Below the pieces are notes generated by a model, which saw only the letters and a list, made by a program, of their open reading frames with translations, made no database searches and was not told where the DNA came from. From NCBI GenBank assembly GCA_002480565.1, contig DLCK01000046.1:1-45036 (forward strand): a stretch of DNA of 45,036 nt, read 5' to 3'. Source of the stretch: Phycisphaerales bacterium UBA7800 (lineage in GTDB: Bacteria; Planctomycetota; Phycisphaerae; Phycisphaerales; Phycisphaeraceae). A program made the translations under genes and the position numbers. Within the stretch, counting starts at the first letter, position 1; each line of letters opens with the position of its first letter. Below are positions 1 through 7,425 of the stretch, one piece after another.

Positions 1-24
1 AACCCATCGCCGTGACAATAAAAC

Positions 25-47
25 GGCAGACGAATGGAACGTCTGCC
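25..47 (-). terminator. Rho-independent terminator after the pseudopilin gene
   Basis: A perfect 8-bp inverted repeat, GGCAGACG (25-32) and CGTCTGCC (40-47), encloses a 7-nt loop. Read on the minus strand it is followed by GTTTTATT, a T-rich tail. It lies 17 bp past the stop codon of the minus-strand pseudopilin gene and so would end the regulator-pseudopilin transcript. Confidence 0.75.
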
Positions 48-63
48 CAAAGGTTGATTGGAT

Positions 64-957
64 TTAGTAGTACATACGTGGAGGTGTTCCGACGGGGCCT
101 TCACTAATACCCCAACTGGTTGCAGCGCTGTTTTTCGGACCCCACCATTGCCAGTTACTATTCCATGAAGTCGAACCTCGGTAGGTATAATATTTTTTCA
201 TAGGTAACGAAGTACCTTCACCAGAGAATGCCCGATCAAACACATCCACATCTTCCCAAACCGCACTACCTTCACCACGCAGGACATTAGCCCCCATGAC
301 GTTACCGCCGGCGGTGTGATTATTACGAGCTTTCCAGACCATTAACTGAGCAGAATTGGTACCCGGCGCAGGAGCAACGGGATCATGGGCGATAGCTTTC
401 ATACCATACGGACCTGACTCGGCAAAACGATCAAGCAACGCGAAGGTATATGAATCTTGCGTGCCGGCACTGACTACGGAACTGTGGAAATTGCCACCGA
501 TCATGATCGTATAAAGTGAATGAGACAGATAATCACCTGGTGCATAATCCTTCATGAGCATCAGACTATTGGATGGACATATCAAAGCGTCGCCACGCAT
601 ACTAACGCGTCCCTGATTACCTCCACCTCCAATGTCCTTGGTCTTGATATTCAAATAGTTGTTGGCATAATCCACGAAGCTGGCAGAATAAGTATCACCA
701 ATCGACATTTTACTATTGTACCAGGGATACTTCGGTGAATTAGGCATGTGATTTTCATAGTCACCTGCATAGACTGCGATGCCCACATACTGCTGACGCA
801 GGTTGTTTAGACACATTGATCGACGCGCCGATTCACGGGCGGATGCCAATGCTGGAAGCAAAATAGAGACCAACAGTGAAATAATGCTGATCACCACCAA
901 CAACTCAATAAGCGTAAATGCCTTGCGGCCCGACGGGTGGGCAGAACATCGATACAT
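64..957 (-). CDS. Type II secretion-like pseudopilin (prepilin N-terminal cleavage/methylation domain)
   Basis: Exported pseudopilin-like protein of 297 aa. It begins with a short basic leader, GRKA, then FTLIELLVVISIISLLVSILLPALASARE: the prepilin peptidase site (cut before F, methylated F, Glu at +5) and one membrane helix. The rest is a globular periplasmic or surface domain. Near residue 210 the segment NHTAGGNVMGANVLRGEG looks like a degenerate form of the planctomycete H-X9-DG motif. I chose the ATG at 957 because AAAGG lies 7 nt upstream; the frame stays open to a TTG at 993. It follows the GntR-type regulator by 39 bp and is probably co-transcribed with it, ending at the terminator at 25-47. 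Such single-gene pseudopilins are numerous in planctomycetes and their role is unknown; assembly into a pilus is not implied, since no secretion machinery is present here. Confidence 0.88.
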   Translation of the reverse strand: MYRCSAHPSGRKAFTLIELLVVISIISLLVSILLPALASARESARRSMCLNNLRQQYVGIAVYAGDYENHMPNSPKYPWYNSKMSIGDTYSASFVDYANNYLNIKTKDIGGGGNQGRVSMRGDALICPSNSLMLMKDYAPGDYLSHSLYTIMIGGNFHSSVVSAGTQDSYTFALLDRFAESGPYGMKAIAHDPVAPAPGTNSAQLMVWKARNNHTAGGNVMGANVLRGEGSAVWEDVDVFDRAFSGEGTSLPMKKYYTYRGSTSWNSNWQWWGPKNSAATSWGISEGPVGTPPRMYY

Positions 958-996
958 GGGCAGACCTTTCGGATATGGACAGCGACTGGTCAATTG

Positions 997-2202
997 TTAT
1001 GGACGCTTCACCAATTGCGGCTGAAGCATAATTCGATGCGCGACGCTTTCAAACAAAGTGTCACTCATCTGAATAAGATTAAGTACATGTTGTGCAGCAA
1101 GGTCTTCACGAAGCCACATGCTCGAAAAATTCATCAATGTCGACCAAGGCGTATTGCCAATACCAACCACTTCAAAGTTGTCCGGCAAAGTGATGTTGCG
1201 TTCCTTGGCCACCTGTAACAATGCTGCAATGCGAAAATCTTCGCCAATAAAAGCTGTAGGACAATCCGACTCTTTGAGCCACTGTGCAGCCAAAGCTCGG
1301 TTAAGTGGATGAGCCGCATCGGAACCTGTGATTTTGTCAATGCGTTGATGATAGTGAAGCTTCAATGCATGACGCATACCATGTCGACGCAGTTCCTGAC
1401 CGGCACCAAGAATAAATCCTGAATGCCCTACCCAACGCTTGCGCGTGGAGGCTGGCTCGGTCGCACTGATCGTTCGTTTGTGTAACACCAAACCAATTCG
1501 ACGATGCCCTTTTTGAAGCAAATGATTGGTCGCAATCGCAGCAGCCGCATTGGTGTCGGACAACACGCAATGCCAACTGTCAGGCGTGGGATGTTGACCT
1601 GCAAAACTGAAGATCACGCGAACACCATGCTTGCGGGCGATCTTGTCCAAAGCATCGTAGTAACGACCACCTTCAAGATGTTGAACAACGATGGTGTGCG
1701 GCGGGTCTTGCTCCAATTTCTCAAGCACTGGCAACATTTCATCGTCGCCCCAACCATGATGCCAGGTAAAGACGGAAGTCCCAAAACCGCCAAGTTGCAG
1801 ACAGTCCATCAAGTGATCATAAAAGCGGCCATAGTGGTGGACTTTATTATCCAAAAGCAACGCGACGGTTTTTTGCTGCTGCTTTTTTTGAATGAGTCTC
1901 GACGGGTTGAACTGCTCATGCTTCCGATCCTGCCAGTCTGCCACGAAGGTCCCACTGCCACGCTTGCGAGCGAGATATCCCATCTTTTCAAGTCGTGCAA
2001 TGGCCCCACGGGCAGCATCAAACGAAATGTCATATTGATCAGCCAGACTGCGAAGTGTGGCAACTTTGTCACCCACACGCAATTCGCCGGACTCAATGGC
2101 CTGACGCATCTGAGTGACCAATCGTCCCACAGCAGTTGTATCCCCCAATGCATGTGACGAGTCAGATTGTGCATCCGCAGTGGTCATTCGATCAATTTCC
2201 AT
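997..2202 (-). CDS. GntR-type regulator with periplasmic-binding-protein (LacI-like) sensor domain
   Basis: Transcription regulator of 401 aa. Residues about 25-88 are a GntR winged helix (motifs RVGDKVATLRSLADQYDIS and ARLEKMGYLARKRGSGTFV). A linker follows, and residues about 112-400 resemble the LacI/periplasmic-binding sugar sensor rather than the usual FadR or HutC effector domains (for example the segment ATNHLLQKGHRRIGLVL). It is divergent from the enzyme at 2327-4159, whose promoter overlaps its own, so it probably regulates both. Start: ATG at 2202 has no Shine-Dalgarno sequence; an in-frame ATG at 2187 has a weak GGAA 9 nt upstream and is an alternative. The ligand is likely an oligosaccharide or sugar acid, but the sequence does not say which. 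Confidence 0.9.
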   Translation of the reverse strand: MEIDRMTTADAQSDSSHALGDTTAVGRLVTQMRQAIESGELRVGDKVATLRSLADQYDISFDAARGAIARLEKMGYLARKRGSGTFVADWQDRKHEQFNPSRLIQKKQQQKTVALLLDNKVHHYGRFYDHLMDCLQLGGFGTSVFTWHHGWGDDEMLPVLEKLEQDPPHTIVVQHLEGGRYYDALDKIARKHGVRVIFSFAGQHPTPDSWHCVLSDTNAAAAIATNHLLQKGHRRIGLVLHKRTISATEPASTRKRWVGHSGFILGAGQELRRHGMRHALKLHYHQRIDKITGSDAAHPLNRALAAQWLKESDCPTAFIGEDFRIAALLQVAKERNITLPDNFEVVGIGNTPWSTLMNFSSMWLREDLAAQHVLNLIQMSDTLFESVAHRIMLQPQLVKRP

Positions 2203-2243
2203 TCAATTATCTAATCAGGGCGATCAAAAACAGGTTTCATTCA

Positions 2244-2271
2244 ATCATAGGCTTGATATACAGACAGTCAA
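2244..2271 (-). promoter_or_regulatory. Sigma-70-type promoter of the GntR-type regulator
   Basis: On the minus strand TTGACT (2266-2271) is separated by 16 bp from TATGAT (2244-2249). Each box matches the consensus at five of six positions. Transcription would start near 2237 toward the regulator at 2202. Confidence 0.6.
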
Positions 2272-2274
2272 GGC
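2250..2274. promoter_or_regulatory. Candidate operator between divergent promoters
   Basis: GGCTTGA (2250-2256) and TCAAGGC (2268-2274) form an inverted repeat with one mismatch and an 11-bp spacer. It spans both -35 boxes. A dimeric GntR-type protein bound here would block both promoters. This is inference from position and symmetry. Confidence 0.4.
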
Positions 2275-2280
2275 TACAAT
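2253..2280 (+). promoter_or_regulatory. Sigma-70-type promoter of the 2327-4159 enzyme
   Basis: On the plus strand TTGATA (2253-2258) is separated by 16 bp from TACAAT (2275-2280), each matching five of six consensus positions. It overlaps the oppositely directed regulator promoter by 19 bp, so the two cannot easily be occupied together. Confidence 0.62.
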
Positions 2281-2326
2281 TACGAAAATTACTAATCATT
2301 AACCAATCAATTTCATATCATTAATT

Positions 2327-4159
2327 ATGACTACAGCACCATCACAACATGTCACGCCTGCCCAATATCGCCAAGCCATCTTTGATGCCCACACTCAAAA
2401 CCGCCACAACATGTGGAACGCTCAAGGCCAATACATCTGGCAAGGCAGTCAATCCGGGGATGGCTTTCGTGCCTCAATCATGCATGCCCTGGCTTACCTG
2501 CATAGCAATAACCCGCAAGCCATTGAACTTGCCAATCGCATTCTGGAAACCAATGCTGACTTAAAGCCCTGTCACTTTGCACCGGGCAACTGCCTGGAAA
2601 TCCTCCTTGAACACGAAACTCTCCTTGAGCCAAAGATCAAAGACCTGCTGATTAACTACCTCAAGCGTAATCTTGGTTATATGGCTACTGACGATCTGCA
2701 ATGTCATGGTTACAACGACAACCACCCACACAAAGCCGAGCAGTCACTGATCCTCGGTGGTCGCTTACTGGGCCAACAGAAGTTCATCGACATTGGATTA
2801 AAACGTTTGGATCAAGCGGTCACCACATTTAAGCGCAACGACTTCCCAAGTGAGTACAACTCACCGAACTATCTGCCGGTGGCACTTAAGCCGCTTGCCG
2901 AATTGGTAAACCATGCCGACAACGACGAAGCGCGCGACATGGCGTTGTGGTTGGAACAGTTTCACTGGAACGATTTAGCCGAACACTTCGACGGACGCAT
3001 CGGCCTGCCGGTCGGCCCCTACTCACGCGGGTATGCCAGCGACTATCGAGGCACCATCAGCAACACCGTCATGCTCGTAGCCGCACTGTATCCCGATCGC
3101 TTTGACTTTGACCTCATCGAAGAAATGTTCATCAAGCAACTCGACTCCGAACTGATCGACCCGGCAGACAAACAACGCCTGCCGTTTTATCAAAGCCATA
3201 TCATCTGGTACATCACGCCAACCTATCATCAACAAGACGGGCTCACGCAGCGGATCTTTGAAGACAAGGCAGGACAAACCGTCATCGGCCACATCGAGTC
3301 GGGCGTGGTCACCAAATCATCGCCCCTGCCTGGCGCTCCGGCACAACATGTCATGGGACCGCGATCCGGCAGCATCACCACACACTTCGGCAAGCACTAC
3401 AGCTTAGGAACCGCACAATACAGTTGGCTTGATGGTAAACAGGCGCACGGCATGATTGCCAACGTCCATCGCAAAAAAGCACGCACACCCAAAGCATCCG
3501 CCAACTATTACACGCGACTGTTCTTTGATGAAAACGCGCCATTGCATCCTGACCAACTCATCACCCACTGCTTTAATGACGAAGGTGAATACCGCACCGT
3601 CCAACATCGCAACGCAGCAATGGTGCTCTACAATCCACACCCGTATTACAACCCCGTCAAACGCATCCGAACCGGCATCTTCCGCCCAACCTGGTATCAC
3701 AAACCCAATGCCATTTACCTTGGAGACCAACTCGTCGGCGATACCGATTTAATAAGCGACACCCTAGCTCCCATCACCATTGATGAAGGCGACTGCTACA
3801 TCGGCATCACGCCGTTGCGCCTAACCGACCTTGGGCAATCACGACATGCGGATATTGAAATCAAAGTCCAGGACAAGGAACTGGCCATTCTCATCTCCAG
3901 TTTTGAGGATTGGGGACCGCGAGAATTGACCTACGACCAAGTCCTTCATACACATGCCGGCTTTGTGATCGAAGTGCAAGACAAAGAAGACTGGCCGGAC
4001 TTTGAATCCTACCGCAAGAGTCTGGCAGAAGCTCAAGTCGAAGACTACGAACATGCCCTGATGCGTCGAACATGCTATATCCACAACGGCATCGAGCTAT
4101 CGGCGTCCTACACCCCGACTCATAGCATGTTCCGGTTTAGCACCGCACGTGATGTGTAG
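2327..4159 (+). CDS. Uncharacterised alpha-toroid/beta-sandwich carbohydrate enzyme (lyase or hydrolase)
   Basis: A 610-aa protein of a family I cannot name. Residues 1 to about 300 are helix-rich with aromatic and acidic motifs typical of alpha/alpha-toroid carbohydrate enzymes: CHGYNDNHPH (127-136), EYNSPNYLP (176-184) and GPYSRGYASDY (230-240). Residues about 310-610 look beta-rich, with repeated HFGKHYSLGTAQYSW-like strands. The two-part layout resembles polysaccharide lyases of the toroid plus antiparallel beta-sheet type, but no family signature is certain, so the reaction is left open. There is no signal peptide, so it should act in the cytoplasm on imported oligosaccharides. The start ATG lacks a Shine-Dalgarno sequence and follows an AT-rich leader. 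It is divergent from a sugar-type regulator and convergent with a symporter, which supports a role in glycan use. Confidence 0.85.
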   Translation: MTTAPSQHVTPAQYRQAIFDAHTQNRHNMWNAQGQYIWQGSQSGDGFRASIMHALAYLHSNNPQAIELANRILETNADLKPCHFAPGNCLEILLEHETLLEPKIKDLLINYLKRNLGYMATDDLQCHGYNDNHPHKAEQSLILGGRLLGQQKFIDIGLKRLDQAVTTFKRNDFPSEYNSPNYLPVALKPLAELVNHADNDEARDMALWLEQFHWNDLAEHFDGRIGLPVGPYSRGYASDYRGTISNTVMLVAALYPDRFDFDLIEEMFIKQLDSELIDPADKQRLPFYQSHIIWYITPTYHQQDGLTQRIFEDKAGQTVIGHIESGVVTKSSPLPGAPAQHVMGPRSGSITTHFGKHYSLGTAQYSWLDGKQAHGMIANVHRKKARTPKASANYYTRLFFDENAPLHPDQLITHCFNDEGEYRTVQHRNAAMVLYNPHPYYNPVKRIRTGIFRPTWYHKPNAIYLGDQLVGDTDLISDTLAPITIDEGDCYIGITPLRLTDLGQSRHADIEIKVQDKELAILISSFEDWGPRELTYDQVLHTHAGFVIEVQDKEDWPDFESYRKSLAEAQVEDYEHALMRRTCYIHNGIELSASYTPTHSMFRFSTARDV

Positions 4160-4183
4160 CATACTGACTGGATCGTTGCGACT

Positions 4184-4243
4184 TCATCTGCAACACGCCG
4201 TGTCGCAGCTAGATTGATATCAAAGTACGCTGCAGATGATTTT
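4184..4243 (+). terminator. Nested hairpin, likely terminator of the 2327-4159 gene
   Basis: TCATCTGCA (4184-4192) pairs perfectly with TGCAGATGA (4231-4239), followed directly by TTTT. Inside it ACACG and CGTGT (4193-4203) form a second small hairpin. It lies 25 bp after the stop codon. The long loop of 38 nt is unusual for a simple terminator. Confidence 0.45.
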
Positions 4244-4299
4244 AGAGCGTTCGAACCAACACGTTTTAGCAATGTAAACTTGAACCAGGACAACCAGAC

Positions 4300-6195
4300 T
4301 CAAATCGTTTCGGTCACACATACGGCCTGCGCTTCGGACTGAGCCTGCTCAGCCAACACCCGCGTGCGATTGTTGTATCGCATACCCAGGAAATTGAGAA
4401 TACTGCCTACACCTGCAACGGTGCCTGCTACAAAAAGAACTGCCCAGTGCTCACCAGCAGAGACATTAACTGCAAAGCATAACAGCGTGATCAAGCATCC
4501 AGTGATCATGGAAAATCGCCCCATCACCACCAGCTGCTTACCGTCATTAAGTTCGCCGACTTCTGTAGCCAGATCCACAGGTGTATGCATGCGTTTAAAG
4601 AACGCTGAAACCTTATCGTGATAAGCCTGCGAGCTTGTTCGCGCAAAGGGTATCGTGCAGGCAAAGACGGTGACACCAACTACCAGATTCAAGAGCAGTT
4701 TGGTCTGGAATGACCACGGGTTCCCGGTGAGATAGATGCTTAAATCATCGACAGCCTGAGCACCTTGAGCAGCATCACCATAAAAATATCCAGCAATGGA
4801 CTTGGCATAAATACCTAAGACCGAAGGCACCATTGTAATGCAGACGGTGACAATAGCAGCCCACGATGGCGCTCGCTTGACGAACAATCCCATGAGCATC
4901 GGGATCGACATTGGTACGCCAATCATTGCACCAATCCCAAGCATCCACGTAAAGACACCTTTGCCTTGTTGAGCTTCAAAATACAACGCCAGACCAATGA
5001 TGCACACCCCGAACATGCCGGTGTAAATCTTGCCAAACTTCATGGCAGTCTGCGTATCAACGGGTTTGAGTCCGAGCACCTTATAAATATTGGGCAGGAT
5101 ATCACGGACAAATACCGCAGCATTACGATTCAATCCGGTATCCATCGAACTCATCGTTGCAGCGAGCATCGCAACCACCATCAACCCGATCATGCCACGA
5201 GGCAGCAGGTTCAAAGCTGCCACCGCATAGGCTGCTTCAGCCGGACGCGAGACATCAATCCCATTAACGGCGTCGGCAAAGAGCAAACGTGACGCCATGG
5301 GTGGGATAATCCAGATGATCGCACCAAGCACCATCAAAATGCCGGCAAGCGCAGCAGCCATCCGTGCTTCACGACCGTCCTTCACTGAGAAATATTTTGC
5401 AGCTGAACCAAGCGTGTTGTGCGCGGTCACGTTCTTGACGATGATCGCAATCGCCCATAGCCAAGTACATCTTGAATCCAAAAACCGCCCCGGCGAATTG
5501 ATAATGTTAAAGTCCTGCGTGAGTCCTTGTTCATTGATCGCATCGAACATGCCAGAGAATCCGCCGAGTTGTTTCAGGCAGAGATAAGCCATGAGAATGG
5601 TGATGGGAATCAGGATCAAGCTTTGTAAAAAGTCGGTACCCATGACTGCCCAAACGCCTCCGGACATGGAGTAGAACAGCACGACGATTCCGACCACGAC
5701 GATGACGACTTTGATATTCAAGCCAAAGATAGCCGCGGTAAAAATCGCCAATCCATTAAGCCAGATACCTGCCATGAGTAGACTCATGACGATGCCGATC
5801 CATGCATAAAACTGCTGTGTTTTAAGGCCGTATCGCATCTTGATCACTTCAGCGCCGGTCGTCGCACGAATCTGCCTAAACCAGGGAGCAAGGAACAGGA
5901 AGTTAAGCAGATAACCAAACGCGTTTGCAAAATAAATGACCACGACCGACCAACCCGACTCAAACGCAACACCTGACGCTGCGGTAAACGTGTAAGCCGA
6001 AAAGCCGGACATGAATGCCGACGCACCCACAAGCCACCATGTTCCTTTGGAACCCCCTCGAAAGTAATCCGAGTCATTTTTACTAAAGCGTGCAAAGACG
6101 GCCCCCATTGCCATGATCAAGGCAAGGTAAGAACCAATGACAATCCAATCGATAGGGAGAACCTGCTGCACAACTTTGCTTTCTGTTACCTGCAA
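4300..6195 (-). CDS. Sodium/solute symporter (SSS family), sugar type
   Basis: Inner-membrane secondary transporter of about 631 aa and 13-14 predicted helices. Family features include SDYFRGGSKGTWWLVGASAF in the first loop, ESGWSVVVIYFANAFGYLLN, and ATMSSMDTGLNRNAAVF in the middle of the protein. It is close to the symporter at 33821-35578: both have YFSVKDGREAR and a C-terminal segment of the form EVGxxNDxKQLxxxGRF. By family it couples Na+ entry to uptake of a sugar or related solute; the substrate is not readable. It lies 61 bp after a pseudopilin gene on the same strand and is probably co-transcribed. No ATG is available near the N terminus; the start is TTG at 6195 or GTG at 6171, neither with a clear ribosome site. 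Confidence 0.93.
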   Translation of the reverse strand: MQVTESKVVQQVLPIDWIVIGSYLALIMAMGAVFARFSKNDSDYFRGGSKGTWWLVGASAFMSGFSAYTFTAASGVAFESGWSVVVIYFANAFGYLLNFLFLAPWFRQIRATTGAEVIKMRYGLKTQQFYAWIGIVMSLLMAGIWLNGLAIFTAAIFGLNIKVVIVVVGIVVLFYSMSGGVWAVMGTDFLQSLILIPITILMAYLCLKQLGGFSGMFDAINEQGLTQDFNIINSPGRFLDSRCTWLWAIAIIVKNVTAHNTLGSAAKYFSVKDGREARMAAALAGILMVLGAIIWIIPPMASRLLFADAVNGIDVSRPAEAAYAVAALNLLPRGMIGLMVVAMLAATMSSMDTGLNRNAAVFVRDILPNIYKVLGLKPVDTQTAMKFGKIYTGMFGVCIIGLALYFEAQQGKGVFTWMLGIGAMIGVPMSIPMLMGLFVKRAPSWAAIVTVCITMVPSVLGIYAKSIAGYFYGDAAQGAQAVDDLSIYLTGNPWSFQTKLLLNLVVGVTVFACTIPFARTSSQAYHDKVSAFFKRMHTPVDLATEVGELNDGKQLVVMGRFSMITGCLITLLCFAVNVSAGEHWAVLFVAGTVAGVGSILNFLGMRYNNRTRVLAEQAQSEAQAVCVTETI

Positions 6196-6205
6196 TGGAT
6201 GACAT

Positions 6206-6224
6206 GCATCACATCACCTGATGC
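6206..6224. repeat. Inverted repeat between pseudopilin and symporter genes
   Basis: GCATCA (6206-6211) and TGATGC (6219-6224) are a perfect inverted repeat with a 7-bp spacer. It lies in the 61-bp gap just before the symporter start and could be an RNA hairpin or an operator. Confidence 0.35.
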
Positions 6225-6256
6225 TTGATTATTGCGAACCTGAATATGAAATGAAT

Positions 6257-7048
6257 TTAATAGCGATCCCAATAATCGTCTGAGCTATTGAGAAACACAT
6301 CTACTGTATATGGATTGTGATCCTGTAAATCCAAGTCCAATCCCGCGATCATGGCGCCGGGTGTCTTATTGGTCGTAGCATGACCATCGCCCCATGCGAC
6401 ATTCAGCGAACTGCCATGTCGCGACGCAAGCGGCCCGACGGATGAACGCGCGCCGGAACCGGGGAAGGTGTCGCTCAGCAGATGCCAGCCCCGTGACATA
6501 TTCACACCATGCCATGTGTCGGCCATGAAGATGGTACTGCCGGGCTTGATGATTTCATTGATCTTCGCAGGCGGTCCGAAGAGCAGACCTGCCACATCGT
6601 TTTGCCCAAAACCATAATCCTTACTGGTGGCGATATTGTCACGGTTCATGCCGTAGTCAATGTAACGCCAAGTCGACCAAGTCGGCCCGTTTTTATATGC
6701 AAACGCAATGAGGTCCTGGCGGATATTGCTCTGGATGTTATCCGGGCAAATCATCACCCCCGCATTTTTGAGATAATTTTTACGAACCATCAAACCCGGC
6801 CAATATGCATCGTTACCTGATCCTTCATAATCCCGATTCATCGCTGCTGGACAATAACCTTGAAAGTCCCCCTGATACATGGCAGACACCAAGCCAAGCT
6901 GCTTGATATTGGTCATGCACTGCACATTCCGAGCCGCCGCACGTGCCTTACCCAATGCCGGCAAAAGAATGGAGATCAACAGCGAAATAATACTAATGAC
7001 CACCAGCAGTTCGATGAGCGTAAATGCACGTGTTGATTTGATGGACAT
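6257..7048 (-). CDS. Pseudopilin with H-X9-DG processing-associated motif
   Basis: Pseudopilin-like exported protein of 263 aa. The leader is MSIKSTRA, then FTLIELLVVISIISLLISILLPALGKAR with Glu at +5. The C-terminal part carries RHGSSLNVAWGDGH, an exact H-X9-DG arrangement that marks a large planctomycete pseudopilin family. The soluble domain is rich in Trp, Tyr and Asn, compatible with binding of carbohydrate, though that is inference. The start is well supported: AAGGA lies 6-7 nt before the ATG. It heads a two-gene unit with the symporter at 4300-6195; a promoter is seen at 7159-7187. Confidence 0.9.
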   Translation of the reverse strand: MSIKSTRAFTLIELLVVISIISLLISILLPALGKARAAARNVQCMTNIKQLGLVSAMYQGDFQGYCPAAMNRDYEGSGNDAYWPGLMVRKNYLKNAGVMICPDNIQSNIRQDLIAFAYKNGPTWSTWRYIDYGMNRDNIATSKDYGFGQNDVAGLLFGPPAKINEIIKPGSTIFMADTWHGVNMSRGWHLLSDTFPGSGARSSVGPLASRHGSSLNVAWGDGHATTNKTPGAMIAGLDLDLQDHNPYTVDVFLNSSDDYWDRY

Positions 7049-7425
7049 TGCGATTCCTTTTTAAGAACCCATTAAATGATGCAATTCAACTGCCAATCCG
7101 CCAAGCCCGAACCTGCCCAATACACGACATCATTCCAAGCTCAAATCAGATGCAATGAATAATAGGATCGCAATCGGATAAAATCAATCTCTTTTGATAC
7201 ATTTTTAATCTCAATATGTCGACAAGAGCGACTATATAGTTAATACTGATTAAATACTCCTAAAAAACTAGACTTAGAGCATAATTGCGTATACTCAATA
7301 ATCCTGATGAACTATAGCATTGAATCATAGCCGTCATGGATACGGCATTACCTGGCACTGATTATGGTGCGATTACCCATAACACAATCACCGGCATGTA
7401 TAGTCGATTTGTATGAAATGAATCG
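7049..7425. other. Intergenic region upstream of the pseudopilin-symporter unit
   Basis: This 377-bp AT-rich stretch lies between the start of the pseudopilin and the stop of the GH36-like gene, both on the minus strand. It contains the promoter at 7159-7187, a TGATGC element (7077-7082) in the 5' leader, and two small hairpins: GCCGT/ACGGC (7330-7346) and TTATGG/CCATAA (7362-7382). The hairpins lie after the GH36-like gene but lack a T-run. No convincing open reading frame was found. Confidence 0.6.
7159..7187 (-). promoter_or_regulatory. Promoter of the pseudopilin-symporter unit
   Basis: On the minus strand TTGATT (7182-7187) is separated by 17 bp from TATTAT (7159-7164). A start near 7152 would give a leader of about 100 nt before the pseudopilin. 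Confidence 0.5.

Noticed and set aside
1504..2157. 217-codon plus-strand open frame opposite the GntR-type regulator
   Set aside because: Antisense shadow of a well-supported gene; composition is not protein-like and there is no start signal.
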